A stretch of DNA of 64,000 bases, taken from assembly GCA_963576725.1 (NCBI GenBank), contig OY755252.1:57686816-57750815 (forward strand), given 5' to 3'. The translations under genes and the position numbers were made by a program. The notes below the pieces were generated by a model that searched no databases, was not told where the DNA came from, and saw only the letters and a program-made list of their open reading frames with translations. This DNA is from Azorinus chamasolen. Lineage: Eukaryota; Mollusca; Bivalvia; Cardiida; Solecurtidae. Below are positions 54,322 through 63,694 of this stretch, one piece after another (positions within the stretch are counted from its first letter, which is position 1; every line of letters begins with the position of its first letter).

Positions 54322-56400
54322 GTAAATATAGCTCAACCTTTGTGTATATTTTATGCAATATTAAAATCGTGTCATTGTCAGGTATATTCTATACGATTAC
54401 AGTTTGTAAACACTGTGTTTATTTGCGACGATTTTCAAATTCAAATCGGTCTCTGTTCAAATGCATGGGTTCAGACATCCATGTTTCGGACGAAATGTTA
54501 TTGTATCATTGCGTTGTATTATTATGCACAGTATGCATTTTTGTTCGAATAATTGAAATGACTAGGATCCACATCAGACATATATTCACGCTGTTTTCAT
54601 GTTTATTTTCAGTTTGACGTGAATGTATAAATGACCAGTATACAGTTGGCAGTTTCTTATAAACTTTCTATCAACTCCATGGCAGAACCGTTACACATAT
54701 GCCTTCATGTAAAATAGCCCGCTTGGAAGAGAATGTCTATGCAGCGAAGAACAACTTGATACTGTCCTAGCTGGTTTTTCCAGCCCAAGGGATCGGTTGC
54801 AAGGTACATGTAGTGTAAAATAAAATGCTAAATAGCCTTAATAGTGTAAATGCCTAAGATCAGTTGCTGAGTCTTGGCAACTTGTTGAGTCTTGGCAACT
54901 ATGTAAATTACCCATGATGCAATACTGGGAAGAAACCAATATGGTGGCTACAAACTGTCAATGTTTCTACAGTAGTTTTAAAAATGTGTCGAGTTGTCGA
55001 TTACAATTAGCATGACAGTTGATAGAACACAGCTGAATTAGGTTTTTAAAATTCCATAATTGCCATGGTGAGTTAATTATCAATTCTAATAAATTAAGAC
55101 TAATTAGATTTTTATTATTCAATATTGTTTATCTTCGATTTTCATGTAAGTGGGTGGGTGGGGTAATATTCTAGCTAGCTCTTCACCCCTCTACTCTCTA
55201 TTTCTGTTTAACGTGACAATGATCAACCATGCCACATCAGTGTCCCTGTACCCATGCATCTCATGGGGAGAGACATGAAAATATAACCAATAACCAGATT
55301 TATTAAAAAAGAAAATTGAATGTGTTTACTTTTTTCCAGCAGTCATGTTTGCAATGAAAATGAAAGTATAGCAAGTAAAATAATATTTTTACCTGTTTTA
55401 GTTGGGAACAGACCTATAAGATTTGTTGAGATGTAACCCTTTACACCATGAATGGGGACATTATTACTAGATTATATTTCATTATGGCATGAAATAATGA
55501 ACACAAATTCTGGCTTAGGCAGAAAATGTATTATTCCAAAAGCAAATAGAGAAGATGGGGATTAGTTATCTCATACAGGAGTGATCTTGGTCTACTCCAT
55601 TTGCAAAGCCATAGAAATGTATGATGCAAAAAGTTAAATATCCAGATTTATGAAATTTTGTCAATAAATTTGACATGTACATGTAAATAGGTCAGTCAAA
55701 ACATGATAAATCTTTCATTATAGGTTGTTGAATTGAAGTGTTTAAAACATAAACAGGGAGGAAGAATTAGGTTTAATATTATTTTGATAATGTTTATGTT
55801 ATTAGTAACATTTGTTATTGCAGGACTGGGGATACAGCTGTGCCTATAGTCCAGATCAACAAGCCTGACACACAAAGAGAAGAAAAAGGGTAGTTGTCAT
55901 ACAGAAAAATGAACGTGCAAAAACTTGTCACCATCTTTTGAAAAGACCATAGACTTGCATAAGATTGTGGGGACAGTTTAGGATGGAGCAACTCTTCAAG
56001 AAGCTAGACAGCACTCTGGATCTTTTGATTTGTTAAAGTAATTTTGCTAGGTGTAAATTCAAATGGATAAAAACAAGACTACAACTTACAAGAGAGCATG
56101 TATTTTGTACAGTTATTGTAGTATAACATCTGTGTTGAAAAGGAGTACATGTGTTCTGTACAAATAGTATAGATCAAGTTTAGAGGGCTTGTAAGAGAGC
56201 TGTCTTAACAGGATCTACTCTGTATGCCATCTGTTAGTGTTTTGTAAAATGCCCAGTAATGGTGCAATTAACTTATTCTTAAAAAATAAGAGTGAACCTT
56301 TTGAAACCTGCAGCATAAATGATAATTTTCATTTAGCCATATGTTATGTTTTTCCATTACAGTATATAAAATGTTAAAAAAAAACTTTTGATGGAAATTT
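54322..56400. other. repeat-poor interior of the 4.16-kb element
   Basis: No hairpin family is seen except a decayed H1 near 55545-55610 (AAGCAAATAGAGAAGATGGG ... GGTCTACTCCATTTGC) and another near 56155-56225. No domain is recognised in any frame. Overlapping plus-strand frames at 54268-54617 have no usable ATG or motif. Confidence 0.45.
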
Positions 56401-56846
56401 ATTTGTTCCCCGCCCCCACCCCAGCAAAAAATACTGGCAGTTTTTCTTCCAGTATTCAATGATGTCATTTTACTGCTTAAAAATAATGGCCAGTTATTTT
56501 GCAGTTTTTCTTCCAGTATTTTATGATGTAATTTAACTGCTGAAAAAATGTGGACAGTTTTTCTTCCAGTTTCATGATGTCATTTAACTGGTTCATAACT
56601 GGTAAGCCAGTTATTTTGCAGTTTTTTATGACCTCATATGACTGCTAGCTCATTTAAATATTTCGGCCGATTTCACTGCACTTTCACTGCTAAAAACTGG
56701 TTTAGAACAAACTGCTAAAAAACTGCGTTTTACTGGTTCTGAAAAACACTGCTAAAACACTGCAAGTTAACTGCCTTCCTTTTTCCTAAGGGATTGTTTG
56801 CTATTCAATAATTAGGGGCACATTCTTACACTGAATAGATAAAATA

Positions 56847-57010
56847 ACGCTTTCCTCCATAAATACGCCTTTCTACACCTCTGTAAAAGTCACTTTTTGA
56901 AACCATTGTGATAAATATTTATCACAATGGTTTCAAAACTAATCAATTCTAAATTTTTCCTTTTCTCTAGTGAATGTTCCTTTTTGGTAGCCTATGGATT
57001 GGAGGTCATT
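56847..57010. mobile_element. H1 start fused to H5
   Basis: CTTTCCTCCATAAATACGCC (H1-like) runs into GAAACCATTGTGATAAAT-ATTTATCACAATGGTTTC, an H5 hairpin whose inner stem is deleted, then the H5 right half. Confidence 0.8.
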
Positions 57011-57129
57011 GGGTTTGGATGACTTTTTCATTCATTCATACTCTTATGACCCTTTAATTGCTGATTATTTGAAGTGAAACAAATTGTTTAAATGACAGAA
57101 TCCACTGACAGTAGGAAAGCATAATACTT

Positions 57130-58560
57130 TGTGAGAGGACTTCGATTGAAAAATAGTGCAGACCCTGATCTGATTAATCTCATCTAGAAACTCTCTGATC
57201 TGGATCTGCACAGTGTTTGCAAATGTCATTATAGATAATACACATGACCTACATTCAAAAGAACTTGACCTCCTTCATTCTTGGCATATTGTTGTCAGCA
57301 ATTATTGTCATCTGCAATTATTGGCTTCAGTGCTTCAAGTACTTCAAGTACTTTGTTCTTCTGTTTCATTTCAAGAAATTATCAGACTATCAAACAGTTT
57401 TGATCCTGATGAGATACTCAGAGCTACAGATACCTGTGCGTACACAAGACGATTCTAAAGAGAGGTCACAACGTAGGGTTTGGTGGAGAAATAAAGAAGT
57501 TATAATTGAAAATATTTTAATTTAAGCATCTTATCTGGAGCTCTAGATACAGGTTACTCGCTGTGTCATCTGACGATTCATACTGTTTGTAGAGTTTATT
57601 CACAAATTCGTTGATAGACTGCTCAGAATTTAGACATGCCCATTAGAAAACATGAATAGTAATTTTGATGATTCTTATAATGGCAACTGAACACAGAAAA
57701 TATTGGCCTTGGCAGAAACTGTAGAATCAGATCGATCTATTCAATTCCATTAACAAATAGAGTCGACCCTGATTAGATGGATCCTATTGAAGCTATCATG
57801 ATCTTATCTGGGTCTACTCTGTTTGCAAAGGCACAAAAAATGTGTGAGGGAAAGGGTTAAGTGGAAGGAGTGTTTCAGCTTATTGTGACACATGAACCTT
57901 AAACTCATTCATTGTGATGCATTGCTCTTGACTTTTAGCACTCCAGTCATGAAAAAAACCAACTGTTTCATCACATAAAATGGCTTTCATACACAGAAGC
58001 CCAGAGAAGACATAAATTAAAACATTTTCAAGAATTGCTCCTTGAATTTCTCCGCAAAACCTTATTTTAATTTGTAACTGCACTTGAATAGAATCGTCTC
58101 AGATCAAGAGACAGTTATAATGAGTTGTCACAACATCGAACTTAAGTCTTTTGGCACATTTGCAAACAGAGTAGACCTAGATCAGACAGCTCAGATTTGA
58201 TGGCTCCTGTAGTAGCGGTCTGATAAGGGCATTGTGCTCTGTCTGCCTACTGAATTCTACAGATTCAAGTGAAAGGTCAGATCCTTCTATTTTGTGTCCT
58301 GTCCATATCTTGTAAATCTCATTGCTAAAATATTTTAATATAATCTTAAATATGGAAAAATAGTCAAACAGGGAGAGCCACACACGAAATGACACCGCAC
58401 CAAACACCATCAAACAAGAAACGGTAAAGCCACCCTTTAAACCTCATATAAATGCCTTTTCACACATTTGCAAACAGAGTAGACCCTGATCAGATGGCTC
58501 CTATACATATAGGAGCTGTCTGATCAGAGTGACTGCTCTGTTTGCTTAATGTAATTTGAA
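57130..58560. mobile_element. H1 and H4 fragments
   Basis: H1 hairpins at about 57150-57225, 57750-57830, 58160-58250 and 58465-58547. H6-like arm at 57392. H4 right half 57440-57545 (AAGACGATTCTAAAGAG to TCTTATCTGGAGCTCT). H4 decayed 57990-58150. Plus-strand and minus-strand frames here are short and motif-free. Confidence 0.7.
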
Positions 58561-58819
58561 TGCTCGATTTCTTTACCTTCTAAAATGGCTACAATGTTCC
58601 ATCTTCAATATTTCGTTATAACTATTTACGTAGTCTATGAAATTTGAAATCAACATAGAACAGGGAATTAACAAGATGATGTTACAGAACCTGACATTTT
58701 GCCTATCCCAGATGAAGGTAAACATCTCAAGATCAGTTCAAAGATCAGATCCTTTCTATTTGGTACCAGGTCCATTATCAACTTTAACTCCATAAATATG
58801 CCTTTCCTCGCCTTTGCAA

Positions 58820-59015
58820 ACACACAGCTACAGATAACGATGCGCACCCAAATACTAAAATCGTCATTTCTCCACCAAACCCTATACTGTGACCACTCTT
58901 TAGAATCGTCTCGAAGAGACGATTCTAAAGAGTGGTCACAGTATAGGGTATGGTTGAGAAATAAAGGGGTTATTCTTGAACATGTTTTGATTTACGCATC
59001 TTATCTGGAGCTCTG
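58820..59015. mobile_element. H4 MITE with perfect hairpin
   Basis: AAAATCGTCATTTCTCCACC on the left and TTACGCATCTTATCTGGAGC on the right. The hairpin 58877-58950 is essentially perfect, CCCTATACTGTGACCACTCT with centre GTCTCGAAGAGAC. Confidence 0.9.
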
Positions 59016-60064
59016 CAAACAGTGTACATTTAGACCAAGAGCAGACCAGGCTCCTATTAATTAGGAGCTGTCTGATCAGCTGGGTCTGCTCTGTTTGTTA
59101 ATGATATGATATTGATCTGGCTCCACAGTTAAGTTATGCCATAACCCATAACCAAAAATGTGCTTTAATATATATTATCAGATTAACCTTTAGCCTGCTA
59201 TGGGTGGTTGAGTGAATACCTATGCAAACAGTTTGGATCCAGATGATTATTCATGGAGAAAAAGGATATAACTCCATGGGTGTCTTTCAGGAAAGTTTGC
59301 CTGAATAAGGTTATGCGTAGTCTAAACCTAAATTTCAGCTATTATATGGTGAAGTCAAATGGCAGGTCCTTACATTTCGTGTCCGGTCCAATAATTTATC
59401 TTCTAATCCTTTTATAGATGTTTTTAAGGAAACTATGCTTTAACTTTGCTAAGATGTTTGTCTTAAGACATTGTGCAGAATCAGTTTCAGCTATGCTTAA
59501 GCACCCAGTTTAGTTGAATTAATGACAGCTGTTTGATGTTTATTTTAAGAAGCTCAATGATTCACAAATCGCAAGCCTGACATAACGAGACACTCTCAGG
59601 TGTGCATGTGTGCGTGCATGCACACACCTTGTTAATCCTGTTCCTGTTCTATATTTATTCCAAATTTCAATACCTACTGAGTATTAATGGACAAAATAGA
59701 TATATACATGTAGTGAAATACGGAAGGTGGAACATTGTGGCCAATTTAAAAACTAAAGAAACCTGGAATCTATCAAATTTCATTAGCAAACAGAGCAGAC
59801 CCTGATCAGAGAGCTCCTATAGGTCTATGCTGTTTGCAGATGTTTGAAAAGGTGTTTATATATGAAAGAAAGGGTTTATTGATCAAATTGTGACAACATA
59901 TTTAACCCTTATTCCATAAATACGCTTTTCTACACCTTTGCAAACTGAGTAGACCCAGGTCAGACAGCTCCAGTATGAGCCATCTGGTCAGGGTCTGTTC
60001 AGTTTGCTTACAATATATCCCATAAATGCGACCACCTAGAGTGGTATAATTCTATATACATGTA
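59016..60064. mobile_element. H1/H6 fragments, no gene
   Basis: H1 hairpin 59025-59100 (GGCTCCTATTAATTAGGAGC-type). H6 left end TTAACCTTTAGCCTGCTATG at 59184 with one arm CAAACAGTTTGGATCCAG. TGTGCATGTGTGCGTGCATG at 59600. H1 fragments 59790-59840 and 59896-60015. Confidence 0.65.
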
Positions 60065-60226
60065 TGTACTATATGCAGTTAGTAGCTTAATGCAGAACAA
60101 AAGTAATGCACAAAGCTCCTAGGAGCTTTCTGCATTACTTTTGTCCTGCATTAAGCAACCACCTGCTTATAAAGACACCAATGTTTATTCATTAAGTGGT
60201 CACATTAGAGGGGTTCTACTGTATAT
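60065..60226. mobile_element. H3 MITE
   Basis: GCAGTTAGTAGCTTAATGCA to AAGCAACCACCTGC with centre AGCTCCTAGGAGCT (60115-60128). The right end is GAGGGGTTCTACTGTA. Confidence 0.85.
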
Positions 60227-60446
60227 ACAGCGATACCTGCATAAACCGAATTTTTACCTTTCTAACTTTAGCTTTCTCAATCGGACGTTTAGATAAAAGT
60301 TCCTGCATTCATGTACAGTCAGATAAATTAATCTAATTAATATTCATGATGTAATTATTTCTTGCATGAATATTCATGGTGTAAAGGGTTTGAATCCAGA
60401 CGAGACACATTTACCTCTGCATCTCATCAGGGTCCAAACTGTTCCA

Positions 60447-60635
60447 GAGCTCCAGATAAGATGCGTAAATTCAAACATTTTCAAGAATAACCCCTTTATG
60501 TCTCCACCAAACCTTTGACCACTCTTTAGAATCGTCTCTTCGAGACGATTCTAAAGAGTGATCATAGTATAGGGTTTGGTGAAGAAATGATGATTTTAGT
60601 ATTTGTGTAGTCGCACCCTTATCTGTAGCTCTGCT
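60447..60635. mobile_element. H4 MITE
   Basis: GAGCTCCAGATAAGATGCGT on the left and CTTATCTGTAGCTCTGC on the right, clear H4 ends. The hairpin has GACCACTCTTTAGAATCGTC and centre TCTTCGAGA. Confidence 0.9.
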
Positions 60636-61130
60636 GTTCTATTGCGGTTATTAATTTTGAGAATTTTAGCAGATTAATAAAATGTTTGCAGTAATTTAAA
60701 TAGCATGCAAGCTAGGATTTAAACCTTTTCTTCATATAAACAACTTTTCACGCAATTTGCAAACAGAGTAGACTGCCTCCTATAGTAGCCATCTGATCTT
60801 GGTCTGTTCTGTTTTCTTATGGTATGATATAGATCTGATTCTGCAGAAATACTGCCTCAGATTTAGATTGGCGATAATTGTGTAGCCATTCAACATACAT
60901 GTACATACTACAAACTTTAATGGCATGCATGTGCAATGAGGTAAACATGTTGAGGGGTGACTTTTAAGGTCAAGATCACACATCAAGGTCAAAGGTCATA
61001 TCCGACTGGGACATAGTGTTTCACAAACATTTCTTGTTGACATCATGAATATTTATTCATGTTAGAAATAATCTATGAATATTAAACAGCTTATCATTTA
61101 TACTGGAATATGATCAAAAGAGATCAATTA
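60636..61130. repeat. H1 remnant and tandem-core element end
   Basis: H1 arms at 60758-60815. TTAAGGTCAAGATCACACAT, AAGGTCAAAGGTCATATCC and TTTCACAAACATTTCTTGTT (60964-61038) form the end of a tandem-core element with no core left. Confidence 0.65.
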
Positions 61131-61134
61131 ATAC

Positions 61135-61250
61135 ATGTTATGTTCAGGCAATAAAATCTGCAGTGTCCTGAGGGGCTGTTGTCATCCCGAGCCCAAAGGG
61201 CGAGGGCAACAACAGTTCCAATTAAGGGACACTGCAGATGGCATTGCCCG
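61135..61250. repeat. imperfect inverted repeat
   Basis: AATCTGCAGTGTCC pairs with GGGACACTGCAGAT, and GAGCCCAAAGGGCGAGGG forms the centre with GTTGTCATCCC / GGGCAACAAC. It is a MITE-like palindrome without assigned ends. Confidence 0.7.
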
Positions 61251-61354
61251 AAACAAATATTTATTATCGCTATTCTTGCATAAAACCTTTTTCTGCTATT
61301 TCATTCCAATATATTGTCGTCATCCTGAATGACAAATGGCACCAAGTGTAACAT

Positions 61355-61405
61355 GCACCATCGGCAATCCCTGGCGGTTACCCATCCAACTAGTAACCCG
61401 GCAGT
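61355..61405 (-). rRNA. 5S rRNA-like 3' fragment
   Basis: On the minus strand the segment reads CCGGGTTACTAGTTGGATGG, then GTAACCGCCAGGGATTGCC, matching the animal 5S rRNA 3' half pattern (CCGGTTAGTACTTGGATGGG, TGACCGCCTGGGAA). The 5' half, with the internal promoter A box, is absent; an H1-type element begins next to the break. It is a pseudogene or a 5S-derived SINE piece. Confidence 0.6.
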
Positions 61406-61469
61406 CTATTGCGTAACCCTTTCCCTGTTCGAATATTCATGTAAGAAATATTAACATCATGACTATTTA

Positions 61470-61719
61470 TTAACCCTTTCCCTGTTCTATGTTTGTTTCA
61501 AATTTCTATACCTACTGAATATTCATTAACAAAATAGCTATAAAGAAATATGGAAGGTGGAACATTGTAGATATTTTAGAAAGCAAAGAAACAGATCTAC
61601 CAAATTCTACTAGCAAACAGAGCAGACCCTGATCAGACGGCTCCTCTAGGAGCCGTCTGATCTGGGTCTACTCTGTTTGCAAATGCATGAAAAGACGTTT
61701 ATATGAGGGAAAGGGTTAA
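61470..61719. mobile_element. complete H1 MITE, type copy
   Basis: TTAACCCTTTCCCTGTTCTA to GAGGGAAAGGGTTAA, 250 bp. The hairpin 61613-61680 is 34 + 34 bp with just two mispaired positions: left arm GCAGACCCTG, right arm (reverse-complemented) GTAGACCCAG. Confidence 0.95.
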
Positions 61720-62062
61720 CTTTTCAACCGTTTTTCAAGCACTTAAATAAGGTAAACAAAGAGCTAGCTCCATGAGGCAAGGAGCTTTGCCGTTTAAATT
61801 TACTTTTCTTATTAAAAGAATTACTCATGGAACCGGTTTTCATTTCTTCCTGGTCTATTTAAAGAAAGATCCATTGCGAATAAATATGTACTCAAAATTC
61901 AACCATTTTACTTATCCTTTACCTAATGGAAGCATCTTATAAATTACCTGTAGCAAACCTGACTGATCAGGGTCTGCTCTGTTTACCTATATAATTCTTA
62001 TTAAGATCTAATTCTATAATTTCTGTGACAGCCAAAGACTTTTGAGTTTGAATAGTATTATT

Positions 62063-62217
62063 TTAACCCTTCGCTTGCTATTCACATCAATATACCTACC
62101 TGTAAATAGTGAAGATCTGCACTATTTACAAGTTGATTGTGCAACCAATGCACTCCATAGCAGTGATTGCACAGCCAAGTACTTGTACACAGTGAAGATA
62201 TATGTAATTATACATGG
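62063..62217. mobile_element. H2 MITE, hairpin deleted and right end lost
   Basis: TTAACCCTTCGCTTGCTATT, then GTAAATAGTGAAGATCTGCACTATTTAC, where the whole inner palindrome is missing. The element stops at TTATACATGGGCA. Confidence 0.85.
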
Positions 62218-62323
62218 GCATTAGGAGCGTTCTGTTTTACTTTCACCTTGCTTTAATCAGCCACCTGCCCTAAATACCAACTAATTAACACAATTTAGTG
62301 GTCGTTGTAGAGAGGTTTTACTG
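62218..62323. mobile_element. H3 MITE, right half only
   Basis: TTAGGAGCGTTCTGTTTTAC through CAGCCACCTGCC to TAGAGAGGTTTTACTG. It ends at a TA that begins a TATATATATTTTCAG splice-acceptor-like tract. Confidence 0.85.
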
Positions 62324-62338
62324 TATATATATTTTCAG

Positions 62339-62365
62339 GCTAATTTATCTAACTGTAACATCTAA
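62339..62365 (+). pseudogene. remnant of a duplicated Cys-rich exon start
   Basis: TATATATATTTTCAG|GCTAA followed by TTATCTAACTGTAACATC parallels the acceptor and first codons of the exon at 63695. The translation is ANLSNCNI then TAA, against ASLSNCSIS in the exon. About 36 of 41 aligned bases match, including the intron side. The rest of the exon is gone; H4-like sequence (AAAATCATTATTTCTCTACC) follows about 10 bp later and an H3 half abuts upstream. It is either a truncated exon duplication or an alternative terminal exon. Confidence 0.55.
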
Positions 62366-62439
62366 CCAGAAAATCATTATTTCTCTACCAAAATCTTTCA
62401 AATGGTTTCTTTGAGTTCAACACATTAATATATGTCCCA

Positions 62440-62694
62440 GTTAATCCTTTCCTCCATAAATAATTATTTCAGAAATAATGATGCCATGAATATTAATTAG
62501 TTTAATTTGTTATAATAGCACATGGACACAGGAATTTTGGGCATGACAGAAACTGTATTTATATCATATCTATATTATAACATAAACAAACAGAGCAGAC
62601 CCCGATCAGATGGCTCCTATAGGAGCTACCCAATCTGGGTCTACTCTCTTTGCAAAGGCGTGGAACTTAAGATATTTATGGAGGAATGGGTTAA
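62440..62694. mobile_element. H1 MITE
   Basis: It starts near TTAATCCTTTCCTCC (62443) and ends GGAGGAATGGGTTAA (62694). The hairpin 62585-62655 has centre GGCTCCTATAGGAGC. The right TTAA is shared with the next H5. Confidence 0.85.
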
Positions 62695-62922
62695 CCTATT
62701 ACCCCATAGGCTGTATTTAGATACAACCTCTTTGAATAAATCTACAGAAAAGGAGCATTAACTAAAGAAAAGGAAAGTTTTAGAATTTTGTAGATTAAAA
62801 CCATCGTGGTAAATACAGCATTTATGCTCCTAATAGTAGCAAATGCTCTATTTATCACAATGGTTTCACAAAGTGACTTTTACAGAGTCGTCAAAAGTCG
62901 TCAATATGAGGGAATGGGTTAA
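62691..62922. mobile_element. complete H5 MITE
   Basis: TTAACCTATTACCCCATAGG to AATATGAGGGAATGGGTTAA. The hairpin centre is degraded (GCTCCTAATAGTAGC). Confidence 0.9.
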
Positions 62923-63204
62923 AGGGGAAGTCCCTATATTCGATACATTTCAAAATATACAAAACTCATTTGTTTTTATGCTGAAAATAAGTGTATTGCA
63001 AGAAAACCAATTGAACAAACGCCGAAGAAGACACAACTTTCATAGGTTTGATATGTTATTTGGTAATGTATTAATATATATTCAGCTCACATTTTAGTTT
63101 TGTTAACTGTTCGACCAAGGTCCGTAATATTTTGTTGTAGAACAAAAATTACAAGTGTTTATGAAAACGGTTTATCTTGTATCTCAGGGCCATTTTTCAA
63201 TATA

Positions 63205-63569
63205 CAGTGCTCCCTCCCTACAACGGCCCTCTCAATAACGATTCCCTCCGTACAACAACGCATGTCACTGTTTCCGAAACAACACGGCTCCAGAAACAAC
63301 TTTTTCCCATCGTATTTTCTTTATGCCTCAATCAAACCCTATGTTGTGACCACTCTTTAGAATCATCACTTTGTGACGATTCTAAAGAGTGGTCACAACA
63401 TAGGGTTTGAATGAGGCATAATGGTTTTAGTTCTCGAAATACACCCTATCTGCGGATCTGCAAACAAGCTAAATTTTATGTTTGATTTTCCCTCCCTATA
63501 ACAACTGCCTCTGAACAACACATACAATTTTCGTATCCCAAAGGGTGTCGTTGTAGAGAGGGAGCACTG
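63205..63569. mobile_element. pogo-like MITE with nested H4-type core
   Basis: CAGTGCTCCCTCCCTACAAC at the left and GTAGAGAGGGAGCACTG at the right are flanked by TA (63203-63204, 63570-63571). CAG ends with a TA target fit pogo/Tigger-type MITEs. Inside (63335-63415) is a very long perfect hairpin, CAAACCCTATGTTGTGACC with centre ATCACTTTGTGAC, flanked by decayed H4 outer sequence. Confidence 0.85.
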
Positions 63570-63694
63570 TAAGTTCAAATTGACAATCTTCATAATAATG
63601 ATTGAACATGACATATATTACGTTTTATGACATTATTGAAAATATGCATTAATTGTAGGGCCTTCCTCTTTAAAGCGTTTATATATATTTTCAG

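Larger units (their letters stand above)
52634..56792. mobile_element. 4.16-kb element, CCCTTAGGAAAAAG ends
   Basis: CCCTTAGGAAAAAG (52634) is mirrored by CTTTTTCCTAAGGG (ending 56792). AT flanks both sides (52632-52633, 56793-56794). Both subterminal regions, about 52645-52960 and 56420-56780, are dense in AACTGCTAAAAACTG, TAGCAGT and CAGTTTTT motifs in both orientations, like clustered transposase-binding sites. The interior has a tandem-core block (53371-53900), a CpG-rich stretch (54150-54321) and otherwise sparse sequence. I recognise no transposase. A 2-bp AT duplication would fit ISL2EU-type transposition, but this rests on one insertion. Confidence 0.75.
52572..56830. mobile_element. 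H1-type hairpin split by a 4.16-kb element
   Basis: ACAAACAGTGCAGACCCTG...GGGCTCCTTTAGGAGCCC...CATCTGGGTCTAAT (to 52633) should continue into the outer stem. That part, ATTGTTTGCTATTC, is found at 56793. Overlapping the two by AT restores the stem. Confidence 0.75.

Noticed and set aside
2181..61680. Hairpins as microRNA genes
   Set aside because: Stems are long and near-perfect with many genomic-style copies, which fits MITEs. Small-RNA data would be needed to argue otherwise.
40389..62922. CRISPR-like array of repeated palindromes
   Set aside because: The DNA is eukaryotic and the spacing is irregular. The repeats are whole transposons with TTAA ends, with no unique spacers of constant length.
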